In this document: piece by piece, positions 17,067 through 26,146 of the stretch | Layout of the letters: each line of letters begins with the position of its first letter | Position numbering within the stretch: position 1 is the first letter of the stretch | Assembly: GCA_003001795.1 (NCBI GenBank) | Contig: PVNI01000015.1 | Coordinates: 1-64,000 of the forward strand | Reading direction: 5' to 3' | Origin: Actinomadura viridilutea | Lineage (GTDB): Bacteria > Actinomycetota > Actinomycetes > Streptosporangiales > Streptosporangiaceae | DNA: 64,000 bases | Notes under the pieces: model-generated | Database searches by the model: none | Told to the model about the DNA's origin: nothing | Seen by the model: only the letters and a program-made list of their open reading frames with translations | Position numbers and translations under genes: made by a program

Positions 17067-17583
17067 GGCACGCTCCTCAGCGACACGGCCACGCGGCCAC
17101 GAAAGCCATGTCGCTTCACGATATCCGGACGCGGTGACGCACCCGCCTCGGCATCCCCTGCGTTCATGTCGACGTTGCCGGCCGTTCAGGTTCAACGCTC
17201 TCGCGCATGCAGGAAAGCACGGAAGACGGGACAACCCAACGTAGATCGAATAAGGCGCAGCCACGTTGCGCGATGCGACTCAGGTCGGCGTCGGCCGCTC
17301 CGAGGCCGGGCCTTCGGCCCTGCAATCAACGTATGGGAGGCGGCGATTCCGGTTGCGGACGGCTCGTTCGGTGTTTCGCGCTCGCGGCCGCACTGCTCTC
17401 GTACGCTCGATCGGCAAGGCGTGAACGAGTCGTCGCCCCGGTGGCGACCACGGGTTACGGTGTCCGCCGACGTGCCCGGTGCCCTGGTCGGCGCGCGAGC
17501 ACCGAAGCGGTCCCTGCCGCGCCCACCACAAACAAAACGGCAAGGAGTGCATACTCCCTGCCAGTTTCACTGTATAGCACACC
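17067..17583. other. non-coding stretch upstream of rox
   Basis: About 520 bp with no credible frame. A small hairpin (GGGCC-TTC-GGCCC) is present near 17310. The right end, about 17540-17580, is relatively AT-rich and contains TGTATAGC, a plausible -10 region for rox transcription. Confidence 0.5.
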
Positions 17584-17607
17584 GGGGGGCTTGCGGCAAG
17601 ACCCCGG
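17584..17607. promoter_or_regulatory. rifamycin-associated element (RAE)-like palindrome
   Basis: The core CTTGC-G-GCAAG flanked by GGGG and ACCCC lies 137 bp before the rox ATG. It matches the published RAE, a roughly 19-bp inverted repeat found upstream of rifamycin-inactivating genes in actinomycetes and linked to rifamycin induction. Confidence 0.8.
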
Positions 17608-17743
17608 TCATGCCGCACAATCTCTGGCCGGAGCATCAACCCGCGCAATTCAGGGATTCGCGAAGTATGCGCGCCCGCGGGTGCACGTCGCCGAACAGCG
17701 CGGCGCAACCCACCGAAATGCGACCTCAACGAATAGGCGGTTC

Positions 17744-19171
17744 ATGTTCGACGTAATCATCGCCGGGGGCGGACCGACCGGCTCGATGCTGGCCGGCGAG
17801 CTGCGGCTGCACGGTGTTCGCGTGCTCGTGCTCGAGAAGGAGGTGGAGCCGACCACATTCGTCCGCTCGCTCGGCCTGCACGTGCGCAGCATCGAAGTAA
17901 TGGACCAGCGCGGTCTGCTGGACCGGTTCCTGGCGCACGGGCGGCGGTACCCGGTCGGCGCATACTTCGCCGGTATCAAGAAGACCCCGCCCGAACGGCT
18001 GGACACCGCGCACCCCTACACCCTCGGCATCCTGCAGCCCGTCACCGATCGCCTGCTGGCCGAGCGCGCCGCCGAGCTCGGCGCCGAGATCCGACGCGGC
18101 TGCGAGCTCGTCGGACTGACCCAGGACGAGCACGGAGTCACCGCGGAAGTCGCCGACGGCACGCGGCTGCGCTCGCGCTACCTCGTCGGCTGCGACGGCG
18201 GCCGCAGCACGGTGCGCAAACTGCTCGGCGTCGGCTTCCCCGGCGAACCCAGCAGGGTCGACACGCTGCTGGGCGAGGTCGAAGTGACGGCGGATCCGGC
18301 GACGATCGCCTCCGTCGTGGAGGAAGTCCGCAAGACGCAGCTGCGGTTCGGAGCCATGCCGTTGGCGGACGGGATCTACCGCATCGGCGTGCCCGCCGAG
18401 GGGGTGGCCGAGGACCGCGCGGTCCCGCCGACCCTCGAGGAGTTCAAGCGGCAGCTGCAGGTGGTCGCCGGCACCGACTTCGGCGTCCACTCGCCTCGCT
18501 GGCTCTCGCGGTTCGGCGACGCCACCCGGCTGGCCGACCGCTACCGGGTCGGCCGGGTGCTGCTGGCGGGCGACGCGGCGCACATCCACCCGCCGGTCGG
18601 CGGGCAGGGGCTCAACCTCGGCATCCAGGACGCGTTCAACCTCGGCTGGAAACTGGCCGCCGAAATCAACGGCTGGGCGCCGGAGGGACTGCTGGACACC
18701 TATGAGACCGAACGCCGCCCGGTGGCCGCCGATGTCCTGGACAACACCCGCGCGCAGATGGAGCTGATATCCACCGAGCCTGGGCCTCGGTCAGTGCGCC
18801 GCCTCCTGTCGGAACTGATGGCCTTCGAGGACGTGAACCGGTACCTGACCGAAAAGATCACTGCGATCGGGATCCGCTACGACTTCGGCGAGGGCCATGA
18901 CCTGCTCGGTCGGCGGCTGCGGGACGTGACGCTCAAGCAGGGGCGCCTCTATGACCGGATGCACGGCGGCCGCGGGCTGCTGCTAGACCAGACCGGCAGG
19001 CTCTCGGTGGCGGGCTGGGCGGACCGGGTCGACCACGTCGTCGATGTCAGCGAGGAACTGGACGCGCCCGCGGTGCTGCTCCGGCCGGACGGCCACGTGG
19101 CGTGGGTCGGTGACGACCAGCAGGACCTGCTCGGCCATCTGCCGACCTGGTTCGGCGCCCCCGTCGACTGA
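17744..19171 (+). CDS. rox: rifampin monooxygenase (FAD-dependent, Rox family)
   Basis: A 475-residue class A flavoprotein monooxygenase. It starts with the dinucleotide-binding GGGPTGSMLAGEL, has the DG motif YLVGCDGGRSTVRKLLG (about 145-161) and GD motif LLAGDAAHIHPPVGGQGL (about 273-290), and a thioredoxin-like C-terminal domain. From memory it matches Streptomyces Rox closely throughout, for example LGLHVRSIEVMDQRGLL and DRVDHVVDVSEELD. Rox hydroxylates the naphthyl ring of rifamycins and linearises the drug. The RAE-like palindrome upstream supports rifamycin-inducible expression. The usual RNA-polymerase-associated helicase partner (HelR) is not present here. Confidence 0.92.
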   Translation: MFDVIIAGGGPTGSMLAGELRLHGVRVLVLEKEVEPTTFVRSLGLHVRSIEVMDQRGLLDRFLAHGRRYPVGAYFAGIKKTPPERLDTAHPYTLGILQPVTDRLLAERAAELGAEIRRGCELVGLTQDEHGVTAEVADGTRLRSRYLVGCDGGRSTVRKLLGVGFPGEPSRVDTLLGEVEVTADPATIASVVEEVRKTQLRFGAMPLADGIYRIGVPAEGVAEDRAVPPTLEEFKRQLQVVAGTDFGVHSPRWLSRFGDATRLADRYRVGRVLLAGDAAHIHPPVGGQGLNLGIQDAFNLGWKLAAEINGWAPEGLLDTYETERRPVAADVLDNTRAQMELISTEPGPRSVRRLLSELMAFEDVNRYLTEKITAIGIRYDFGEGHDLLGRRLRDVTLKQGRLYDRMHGGRGLLLDQTGRLSVAGWADRVDHVVDVSEELDAPAVLLRPDGHVAWVGDDQQDLLGHLPTWFGAPVD

Positions 19172-19650
19172 GCACGCGGTCGCGGCCGCATGGAAGGGCG
19201 CGGAAAGTCATCGGCACCGCGCCGGCCGCGACGTCATCCGCTCGGCGGCCGCCTGCTCCACCAGCCGACACGCGATCTCTGTCCGGCTGGCGGAGCAGGC
19301 GGCTGAAGCGGCGTGCGGCTCCACGCAGAGAGCGTCACCTGGATGCCGGCACCCGCGACGGCTCACCGACAACCTTGCGCCCTCCCAAGCCCGCGAGCCT
19401 GGAAGACAAAGCTCGTCCTTCTTTCCACTCGTCCACCGTGCCACCCGGCCTGGCTTGGTATCGACCCGCCGACGCCCGGTGCGACCCGCTCTGAGGGGAC
19501 GAGGCAGAGACGGTTGCCAGGCCGCGCTCAGTGTCGGACGCGAGTGCGTGCAGGGCTGAGGCCAATGTCGATAGCCCTCCTGTGACCGTCAAAGGCAGGG
19601 CCAGGCCGGTGGTGCTCGGTGAACCGTTGGGACAGCGGCTTAGAGAGACG
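19172..19650. other. 480-bp stretch without a gene
   Basis: No frame with protein character on either strand. It separates the rox stop from the convergent racemase stop and should contain their terminators, but I could not single out one strong hairpin. Confidence 0.5.
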
Positions 19651-20388
19651 TCACCCGGCCGGGGCGGCGCGCTCAACAGACCCCGCGGCGGCACTGTCCT
19701 CCAACGCCAGATCGAGCGCGGCCTCGACGTGGATGCGTGTCGAGTCGAAGACCGGCACCGGGCTGTCCTCCGCGCCGACCAGCAGCGAGATCTCCGTGCA
19801 GCCGAGGATCACGCCCTGCGCCCCGCGCTCGGCCAGCCCGGCGATGATCCGCCGGTAGGCGGCACGCGACGACTCCTCGATCCGGCCCACGGTGAGCTCG
19901 TCGTAGATGACGGCGTCCACCAGGGCGCGGTCCGGCTCAACAGGGACGATCACCTCGACACCGTGACGCCGCATCCGGTCCCGGTAGAACGGCAGCTCCA
20001 TCGTGAACCGGGTGCCCAGCAGTCCGACGGTGCCGACGCCGGCGGCGGTGACCCGATCGGCCGTGCAGTCCACCAGGTGCGGGAACGGGACGTTGATCGC
20101 GGCCTCGATGGCGTCCGCCACCAGGTGCATGGTGTTGGTGCACAGCAGCACCAGGTCGGCGCCCGCTCGTTCCAGCGTCCGCGCCGCTTCGGCCAGCGCC
20201 GCGCCGGCGGCGGCCCAGTCCCCCGCCCGCTGCATCGCCTCGATCTCGGCGAAGTCCAGACTGTGCAGGATCACGCGGGCGCAGTGGTGGCCGCCGAGCC
20301 GCCGCCGCACGCCCTCGTTGAGCAGCCGGTAGTACTCGGCCGAGGATTCCCAGCTCATGCCTCCGATGAGACCGATCGTCCGTGTCAT
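19651..20388 (-). CDS. aspartate/glutamate racemase family protein
   Basis: A 245-residue protein with both catalytic cysteines of the cofactor-independent Asp/Glu racemase fold: LLCTNTMH (about 85) and VILGCTEISLL (about 197), plus the N-terminal IGLIGGMSWESSAEYY typical of the YgeA/broad-specificity subgroup. It interconverts L- and D-amino acids, probably Asp or another small amino acid. It is divergent from a LysR regulator 77 bp away, the usual layout for LysR control. Confidence 0.88.
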   Translation of the reverse strand: MTRTIGLIGGMSWESSAEYYRLLNEGVRRRLGGHHCARVILHSLDFAEIEAMQRAGDWAAAGAALAEAARTLERAGADLVLLCTNTMHLVADAIEAAINVPFPHLVDCTADRVTAAGVGTVGLLGTRFTMELPFYRDRMRRHGVEVIVPVEPDRALVDAVIYDELTVGRIEESSRAAYRRIIAGLAERGAQGVILGCTEISLLVGAEDSPVPVFDSTRIHVEAALDLALEDSAAAGSVERAAPAG

Positions 20389-20465
20389 GCCGCCATCGTG
20401 GACCGAGCCCGGACACCCTAGGTAGACCTGACCTTCTTGGCTGACACCCAAGACACACTTATGGC

Positions 20466-21380
20466 ATGGACCCTCACCGCCTGCTCGTCTTCCGCGAGAT
20501 CGCCCGCGCGGGCTCGATCGGCGGCGCGGCCCGCGCGCTCGGCTGGACGCAGCCCGCCGTCAGCCAGCACCTGCGCGCCCTCGAACGCCAGGCGGGCCTG
20601 CCGCTGGTGGTCCGGCGGCCGCGCGGCGTCCGGCTCACCGAGGCCGGGGAGGTGCTGCTCCGGCACGCCGACGCCATCGCGACCCGACTGCACGCGGCGT
20701 CCGACGACCTGGCCGCGTTGGCGGAGCTGCGGTCGGGCACCGTGCGGCTGGCGGCGTTCCCCTCGGCCAGCGCCACGCTCGTGCCCGCCGCGATCGAACT
20801 GCTCGCCGCGCGCCACCCGGACCTGGACGTCCGGCTGCGCGAGGCGGAGCCGCCCGAGGCGTTCGACCTGCTCCGGTCGGGTGCGGTGGACGTCGTGCTC
20901 GCCTTCGCGCACGCCGGGGCGCCGCCGCCGGACGAGCCGGGCCTGACCCGTCTGCCGCTCGGCACGGATCCGGTCCGGCTCGTCCTGCCGCGCACGCGCC
21001 CGGGACCGGTGGCCGACCTGGCGGAGCTCGCCACGGAGCGGTGGATCGCGGGCTGCGAGCGGTGCACCGCCTACCTCGTCCAGGCGTGCGCGGACGCCGG
21101 GTTCGTGCCGGACGTCCGGCACGGAACGGACGACTACGTGGTGGCTCAGGCGCTGGTGGCCAGGGGGCTCGGGGTCGCACTTCTGCCGCAGCTCGCCCTA
21201 GCCGCCTTCCACCATCCCGACGTGGTGGTCCAGGACGTGCCGACGCTGCGCCCGCGCACACTGCACCTGTTCCATTACCGAGAGGCCGACCAGATCCCGG
21301 CAGTCCGCGCCGCCGTCCGCGCCCTCCGCGACCTACAGCCGGGGGCCGCGACGGCATCAGCTCCCAGCCCGGCGCAGTGA
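20466..21380 (+). CDS. LysR-family transcriptional regulator
   Basis: A 304-residue regulator: winged helix-turn-helix at 1-60 (LLVFREIARAGSIGGAARAL, then QPAVSQHLRALERQ) and a type-2 periplasmic-binding-like effector domain from about 88. It is most likely the regulator of the divergent racemase gene and, as usual for this class, of itself. A near-in-frame second start is not needed; ATG 20466 gives the canonical N-terminus. The ribosome site is weak. Confidence 0.88.
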   Translation: MDPHRLLVFREIARAGSIGGAARALGWTQPAVSQHLRALERQAGLPLVVRRPRGVRLTEAGEVLLRHADAIATRLHAASDDLAALAELRSGTVRLAAFPSASATLVPAAIELLAARHPDLDVRLREAEPPEAFDLLRSGAVDVVLAFAHAGAPPPDEPGLTRLPLGTDPVRLVLPRTRPGPVADLAELATERWIAGCERCTAYLVQACADAGFVPDVRHGTDDYVVAQALVARGLGVALLPQLALAAFHHPDVVVQDVPTLRPRTLHLFHYREADQIPAVRAAVRALRDLQPGAATASAPSPAQ

Positions 21381-21459
21381 AACACCAGCTGGGCGGTCTG
21401 CTCCAGAAGCCGACCGTCCCGCCCGCGGGGACCGGACCGGCTGTCCGCTGGAGAGGGGC

Positions 21460-22668
21460 CTAGCTCTGCGGGACGTCCTTGAAGAAGACGATGCCGTCGA
21501 TACCGCCCAGGTGGGTCGGGTCCAGCGGGGCGTAGCCAAAGTAGGGAGACACTCGGGGAGCGAGTCGCCTGTCACCGAGGGCGATCGCCAGTCGTGGCGC
21601 GTCGACGATGTAGCGGTCCTCGGGAAGGGCGTACAGAAGCCCTTCGAGGGTGTCCGGGGACGGGGCGTCCACCCCTTGGTGGCGGATCGTGCCGAGGGCC
21701 GTGGCCAGGAAGGCGTACCCCTCCTCGCCCAGGTGGGCGTTGACGATCGCGCCGGCGCCCCACCATTTCAGCAGCAGACCGCCCATCCGCATGCTGCTCT
21801 TGGCCCGCTGCAGATGCGCGTTGTGCGCGTACACCAGGACCGGACCTCGGTCGGCGATGGCCAGGAGGTTCTCGGCCATCATCCGATCCCGCAGGCCCAC
21901 CAGCCGCGTCATGCGGCTCGGCGACGGGTCGGCCATCCAGTAGTGGTAGCGCAGCAGGCCGACCGCGGTGCGCCCGTACAGACGCGCCCGGTCCCACTCC
22001 TCCCGCGAGGTCTGCGCGATCAGATGCGGCGTGTGCGCGTCGAGCAGCGCCACCAGGTCGTCGGCGAGCAGCCGCAGCTGCTCGGCCTCGGGCGACCGCC
22101 CCACGGACCGGGACGGGTCCAGCATCGCTGCGGGGTCGGTCCACCGGTCGTCGGCACCGAGCAGTCGGTCCAGTGTCTCCGCGTCGCACGGGAGCAGGTC
22201 GGCGTCCACCCAGGCCGCGAGATAGCCGTGGAGTGCGGTGAGCGCCTGCCGGGGACTCTCGGCGTGAGTGATCTCCAGCGGCCCGTCGAAACCGGCGAAG
22301 CGGACCCGTTCGGATGCGGGCCTGCCCTCGTTGTGAGCGCGCATCCAGCGCACGAGCTCACGGTTGGCCGCGGACGTTCCCCACCCGTGGCTGATACCGC
22401 GCTCCACGACCTGGTCGAGGCTCCCGACGCCCGAGGTGACGTAGTCGTCCACGACCAGGCCCATCATGCAGTCGCTTTCGATCGCGATCCAGCGGTAGCC
22501 CTCCTGCTCGACGAGCCGCCGGAAGAGCTCATTGCGCACCTCGAGCAGGGCGTCCTCACCGTGGGTGGGCTCTCCCAGAGCCAGCAGTCGCGGCCGGGTC
22601 CCGAGCAGACCCATGACCGTCTCGGCCGTGACGGCATGGGCGGTCTCCTTGAAGTCAGTAGTCGCCAT
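21460..22668 (-). CDS. erythromycin esterase family protein
   Basis: A 402-residue protein of the EreA/SucC-like esterase family. Seen motifs: LLALGEPTHGEDALLEVRN (about 29-47, with the Glu-His pair near the active site), the conserved catalytic block ERGISHGWGTSAANRELVRW (about 88-107) and PVLVYAHNAHLQR (about 275-287). Bona fide Ere enzymes open the macrolactone of erythromycin. Many family members in actinomycetes act on unknown esters, so macrolide resistance is plausible but not certain. It is divergent from a two-headed MerR regulator, which suggests drug-inducible control. Confidence 0.85.
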   Translation of the reverse strand: MATTDFKETAHAVTAETVMGLLGTRPRLLALGEPTHGEDALLEVRNELFRRLVEQEGYRWIAIESDCMMGLVVDDYVTSGVGSLDQVVERGISHGWGTSAANRELVRWMRAHNEGRPASERVRFAGFDGPLEITHAESPRQALTALHGYLAAWVDADLLPCDAETLDRLLGADDRWTDPAAMLDPSRSVGRSPEAEQLRLLADDLVALLDAHTPHLIAQTSREEWDRARLYGRTAVGLLRYHYWMADPSPSRMTRLVGLRDRMMAENLLAIADRGPVLVYAHNAHLQRAKSSMRMGGLLLKWWGAGAIVNAHLGEEGYAFLATALGTIRHQGVDAPSPDTLEGLLYALPEDRYIVDAPRLAIALGDRRLAPRVSPYFGYAPLDPTHLGGIDGIVFFKDVPQS

Positions 22669-22683
22669 GCCTTCTACGGTATC

Positions 22684-22706
22684 GTTGAACTTTCTGTTGA
22701 AACTTT
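22684..22706. promoter_or_regulatory. 11-bp direct repeat between ere-like and MerR genes
   Basis: GTTGAACTTTC (22684-22694) and GTTGAAACTTT (22696-22706) repeat 12 bp apart in the 58-bp divergent promoter. It is the likely binding site for the double-MerR protein and overlaps any promoter of either gene. Confidence 0.5.
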
Positions 22707-22726
22707 GTCGTCGTCGTCCCTGGACT

Positions 22727-23482
22727 ATGGAGCAGAACCCTCAAAGCGGAGGACGGGCCCGGCTCAGGCCGGTGGATCTGGCGCGGGAGCACGGGCTGTC
22801 GACGCAGGCGGTCAGGAACTACGAAGAGGCCGGGATCCTTCCAGCCGCCGGTCGCACCGCCCACGGCTACCGCACCTACACGCCGCTGCACGCGTCAGCT
22901 CTGCGCGCGTTTCTGGCGTTGGTGCCCGGTCACGGGCACCGGACGGCTGCGTCGATCATGCGGGCGGTGAACCGGGGCGCGGTCGATGAGGCGTTCCGCC
23001 TCATCGACGAGAGCCACGCCCAGCTCTTGGAGGATCGACGGACCCTGCGGGCCGTGGAGAGCGCGCTCCGTGACCTGGAGTCGTCCGCGCAGTCCGATCG
23101 CGGGGCGCGGGGCGAGCAGGGCGGGATGTCCGGAAGCGGTGCGATGTTCATCGGGCCGCTGGCGCGACAGCTCGGCATTCGACCGGCGACGCTGCGCAAA
23201 TGGGAGCGCGCTGGGCTCGTGCGCCCGCGCCGCGACCAGCGGACCGGGTACCGCGTGTACGACGAGGCCGCCGTGCGGGACGCCCGGCTGGTCCACCAGC
23301 TCAGGCGAGGCGGCTACCTGCTGGAGCAGATCGCCCCGCTGATCGACCAGGTGCGGGCGGCCGGCGGGCTGCAGCCCCTGGAAGCCGCCCTGCGCGACTG
23401 GCAGGACCGCCTGTCCGCCCGGGGACGCGCCCTTCTGGCCGGAGCCGCCGAACTCGAGGCCTACCTGCGCGACCGCGGATGA
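22727..23482 (+). CDS. MerR-family regulator with two DNA-binding domains
   Basis: A 251-residue protein with two separate MerR-type helix-turn-helix domains: residues about 12-60 (VDLAREHGLSTQAVRNYEEAG, then GYRTYTP) and about 143-210 (IGPLARQLGIRPATLRKWERAG, then GYRVYDEA). Each is followed by a helical segment. Most MerR proteins have one such domain and dimerise, so this one may bind as a pseudo-dimer. This tandem type is known in actinomycetes, for example TioE/SCO-type regulators. It is 58 bp from the divergent erythromycin-esterase gene and probably controls it. Confidence 0.85.
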   Translation: MEQNPQSGGRARLRPVDLAREHGLSTQAVRNYEEAGILPAAGRTAHGYRTYTPLHASALRAFLALVPGHGHRTAASIMRAVNRGAVDEAFRLIDESHAQLLEDRRTLRAVESALRDLESSAQSDRGARGEQGGMSGSGAMFIGPLARQLGIRPATLRKWERAGLVRPRRDQRTGYRVYDEAAVRDARLVHQLRRGGYLLEQIAPLIDQVRAAGGLQPLEAALRDWQDRLSARGRALLAGAAELEAYLRDRG

Positions 23483-23972
23483 GGGCAGCACTCCCGCTTC
23501 CTAGGAAGATCGACATCCGCCGCTCGTGCCTGCGCAGTAGTTGCAAGGCGATGCAACACATGAGCGCAGCCCGCACCGCGACGGCGCCCGACCACGCGGC
23601 ACCGCCGATAGCGACCAGACGTCCTCGAGCCGGGGTCCACATCGGCAAACGCCACTGAGCCCCGCCCCTTGCGGTCCGCCGCGCAGACCTTTCAAGGCCG
23701 ACGAGGCCGACAGCACGACGTTCAAGCGGTCCACCCGCACAGTCGATCCGACGATCTGTTTCACGGCGATCGTGCTCGGCACCGGCGCGGTCGGCGACGA
23801 ACGGGTTTGCTGCGGCAGGCGCCGCTCCGCTGGTCGCACCTGCTGGCGACCCGTCACGCCGCCACTGAGCGAGGGCTGCACAACGGGAGAAGCGGCGTCC
23901 GTCCCGGCACGTCGCCGGGACGGACGCGGTCAGCTCGACGCTCAGCAGGGCAGCCGCCTGCTCAGCCGCACG
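23483..23972. other. 490-bp stretch without a convincing gene
   Basis: Frames on both strands are broken and compositionally noisy. It separates the MerR gene from the convergent RidA gene. No repeat or known element was recognised. Confidence 0.5.
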
Positions 23973-24380
23973 TCATGGCATGGTCGCCGGGGCGACCGCG
24001 ATGGCGTCGATCTCGAAGAGCATGTCCGGGAGGGCGAGCGCGGCCACCCCGGTGAGCGTCTGCGTGGGCGGCCGGGTGCCCCAGATGTCGCGGATATGCC
24101 TTGCGAGGACGGTCAGCTTCTCGGCGTCGTGGTCCACGATGTGGGTGCGGATCTGGACGACGTCTCGGAACCCGAGGCCCACGGAGGCCAGGGCGGTGCC
24201 CAGGTTGGCGAGCGACCGGGCCACCTGCTCCCCGAAATCGGTCGTGGTGACCTGGCCGTGCTCGTCGGACGCGTACTGACCAGCGATGAACACCATTCCA
24301 CCGGCCGTCCGGGCGATGTGGCTGTAGCCGAAGCCGACAGGGTCGTGCAGGCCGGCGGGGTTGATGATGTCGTGCGACAT
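23973..24380 (-). CDS. RidA/YjgF/UK114-family protein
   Basis: A 135-residue enamine/imine deaminase-fold protein: PVGFGYSHIARTAGGMVFIAGQ near residues 15-36, the LANLGTALASVGLGFRDVVQIRTHIVD block, and the substrate arginine (IRTHIVD) and Glu near the C-terminus (MLFEIDAIAV). It trimerises and hydrolyses reactive enamines or acts as a binding protein. ATG follows GGGAG. It lies 22 bp after the MFS gene in the same direction, so the pair forms an operon. Confidence 0.88.
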   Translation of the reverse strand: MSHDIINPAGLHDPVGFGYSHIARTAGGMVFIAGQYASDEHGQVTTTDFGEQVARSLANLGTALASVGLGFRDVVQIRTHIVDHDAEKLTVLARHIRDIWGTRPPTQTLTGVAALALPDMLFEIDAIAVAPATMP

Positions 24381-24402
24381 GGTGACTCCCTTCTCGTTGG
24401 GT

Positions 24403-25584
24403 TCACAGGGGTCTGCGATGGCCGCCGACGGTCGCGGCGGCGAGCAGCGTGAGGGCCACGGCGACCCACAGGACACCGGTGATCGCGATGCCGTCCGCGG
24501 TGACGCCGCCGATGAGGGCGCCGAGGGCGATGGACACGTTGAACGCGGCGACGAACAGCGAGGTGGCGGCTTCGCTCGCGTCCGGCGCGGACTTCAGCAT
24601 CCAGGTCTGCAAAGTCACGGAGACCCCGCCGTAGGCCAGGCCCCAGACCACCAGCAGAACGGACGCGGTCACAGGCCCGGTGCCGTGCAGCGCGAGGAGT
24701 GCCGTCACGGCGGCGATGCCGGTAGACAGCGACAGGAGCGTGCCCCGCGGATGAGACGCCGCTCGGGAGCCGGCCACGAAGTTGCCGACGATGCCGGCGA
24801 CACCGTAGGCCATGAGCAGGGCGCCGATGAGCGCGTCGTCCACCCCGGCCCTCTCGCTCAGCACCGGGCGGACGAACGTGTACGCCGCGAACTGCCCGTT
24901 GATCAGCAGGAAGGTGACGAGTACGCCGGTCCGGACACCCGGGTTGCGGCGCAGCAGCAGCGGCAGTTCCCGGAAGGACAGCCCGCCTTGGGACGGCAAC
25001 GGCGGCACGAGGAGCAGCAGGCCCGCGAACGCGGCGAGCCCGAGGAGCCCGACGGCGGCGAAGGCGGCGCGCCAGCCGCCGAGGTCGCCGATCAATGTTC
25101 CCGCCGGCACGCCCGCGACGGAGGCGGCGGAGACGCCGCCGAACACGATCGCCGTGGCCCGCGGGACGTGCTCGGCGGGGACCAGCCGTACGGCCAGGCC
25201 GCCGGCGACGGCCCAGAACCCGCCGACGCACACCCCGATCGCCAACCGCGCCGCCAGCAGGACGGCGAAGTGCGGGGCGGCGGCGCAGACCAGGTTGGCG
25301 ACCGCCAAGAGAGCGGCCAGCGCCGCCAGCAGGACCCGCCGGTCCACCCGGGCGGCGGTGACGGTGAGCACGGGCGCCGCGACCGCCGCGACGAGACCTG
25401 GGACGGTGAGCATCTGCCCCGCCGCGCCGTTCGAGACGCCGAGGCCGGCGCCGATCGGTGTGAGCAGGCCGACGGGCAGCAGCTCGGAGGTCATCAGCGC
25501 GAAGACGCTCAGCGCCACCGCCATGACCGCCGACCAGCGCGCACGGCTCCTCGCCACCTTCTCCCTAACCTGACTATGAAACAT
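24403..25584 (-). CDS. MFS exporter (DHA1 type, AraJ/Cmr-like)
   Basis: A 393-residue transporter with 12 predicted helices. The DHA1 motif between TM2 and TM3 is LTVTAARVDRRVLL, and motif C (GVSAASVAGVPAGTLIGDLGGWRAAF) in TM5 marks it as an exporter. It probably effluxes a small drug or sugar-like metabolite. It is followed directly by ridA and preceded by an Rrf2 regulator 51 bp upstream. The sequence TTCTGGATGTTT upstream of its ATG resembles half of the Rrf2 promoter palindrome. Confidence 0.87.
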   Translation of the reverse strand: MFHSQVREKVARSRARWSAVMAVALSVFALMTSELLPVGLLTPIGAGLGVSNGAAGQMLTVPGLVAAVAAPVLTVTAARVDRRVLLAALAALLAVANLVCAAAPHFAVLLAARLAIGVCVGGFWAVAGGLAVRLVPAEHVPRATAIVFGGVSAASVAGVPAGTLIGDLGGWRAAFAAVGLLGLAAFAGLLLLVPPLPSQGGLSFRELPLLLRRNPGVRTGVLVTFLLINGQFAAYTFVRPVLSERAGVDDALIGALLMAYGVAGIVGNFVAGSRAASHPRGTLLSLSTGIAAVTALLALHGTGPVTASVLLVVWGLAYGGVSVTLQTWMLKSAPDASEAATSLFVAAFNVSIALGALIGGVTADGIAITGVLWVAVALTLLAAATVGGHRRPL

Positions 25585-25635
25585 CCAGAATTACCTCGGC
25601 GAAAAGCCCTCCCCCACGTCAGGAGAGGGCGACCT

Positions 25636-26115
25636 TCAGTCTCGAGTGCCGGCGAGCCCGCTGCGGGTCTGTGCGGGCACGGCGGGGAAGCGCTCCTCCA
25701 CGGTCGCCTTGAGGTCGGCGAGGGTGCGCCCGGCCAGCTCCCGGCGCCAGTTCAGTTCCGCCTGGCGCATGGTCTGCGCGATGACACAGACCTTCCGGTA
25801 GTCCACTCCGGGCTCGCCGCCCGGCCCGTGCCGGAGGATCTCGGTGCACTCGAAGGCCTCCTGCGGCCCTTCGATCGCCGCCACGACGTCCAGCACGGTG
25901 ATGTCCTCCGGCCGCCGCGCCAGTCGGAAGCCGCCGCGGGGGCCGGACGTGGACGTCAGGATCCCCGCGCGCACCAGCGCCTGCAACTGCTTGTTGAGGT
26001 AGGCGGACGGCAGTCCGTAGAAGGCGGCCAGCGTCGCGGTGGGCACCGCGCGGTCGTCCTCGACCCACGTCAGGTTCAGGCACGTGTGCAGCGCCCACTC
26101 GACGCCCTCGCTCAT
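25636..26115 (-). CDS. Rrf2-family transcriptional regulator
   Basis: A 159-residue regulator with winged helix at about 1-75 (ALHTCLNLTWV, then LPSAYLNKQLQALVRAGILTSTSGPRGGFRLAR). It contains two Cys in the dimerisation region (FECTEILR, KVCVIAQTM) rather than the three-Cys cluster of IscR, so Fe-S binding is doubtful and a redox or ligand switch is more likely. It is the first gene of a likely rrf2-mfs-ridA group on the minus strand. Starts at 26115 and 26121 are both possible. Confidence 0.82.
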   Translation of the reverse strand: MSEGVEWALHTCLNLTWVEDDRAVPTATLAAFYGLPSAYLNKQLQALVRAGILTSTSGPRGGFRLARRPEDITVLDVVAAIEGPQEAFECTEILRHGPGGEPGVDYRKVCVIAQTMRQAELNWRRELAGRTLADLKATVEERFPAVPAQTRSGLAGTRD

Positions 26116-26123
26116 CCGCATGA

Positions 26124-26146
26124 TCCTGGATGTTAGTTGTCCAGAA
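26124..26146. promoter_or_regulatory. Rrf2 promoter palindrome, half-site repeated before the MFS gene
   Basis: TCCTGGA (26124-26130) and TCCAGAA (26140-26146) form an imperfect inverted repeat just upstream of the Rrf2 start. The same ATCCAGAAT sequence recurs at 25585-25593, immediately upstream of the MFS ATG. The shared motif suggests that the regulator controls itself and the exporter. Confidence 0.5.

Noticed and set aside
17207..17743. In-frame N-terminal extension of rox
   Set aside because: It has no family similarity, contains the RAE-like promoter palindrome, and the ATG at 17744 gives the canonical flavoprotein N-terminus.
23501..23881. 126-codon minus-strand frame after the MerR gene
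   Set aside because: Compositionally noisy, no ribosome site and no recognisable domain.
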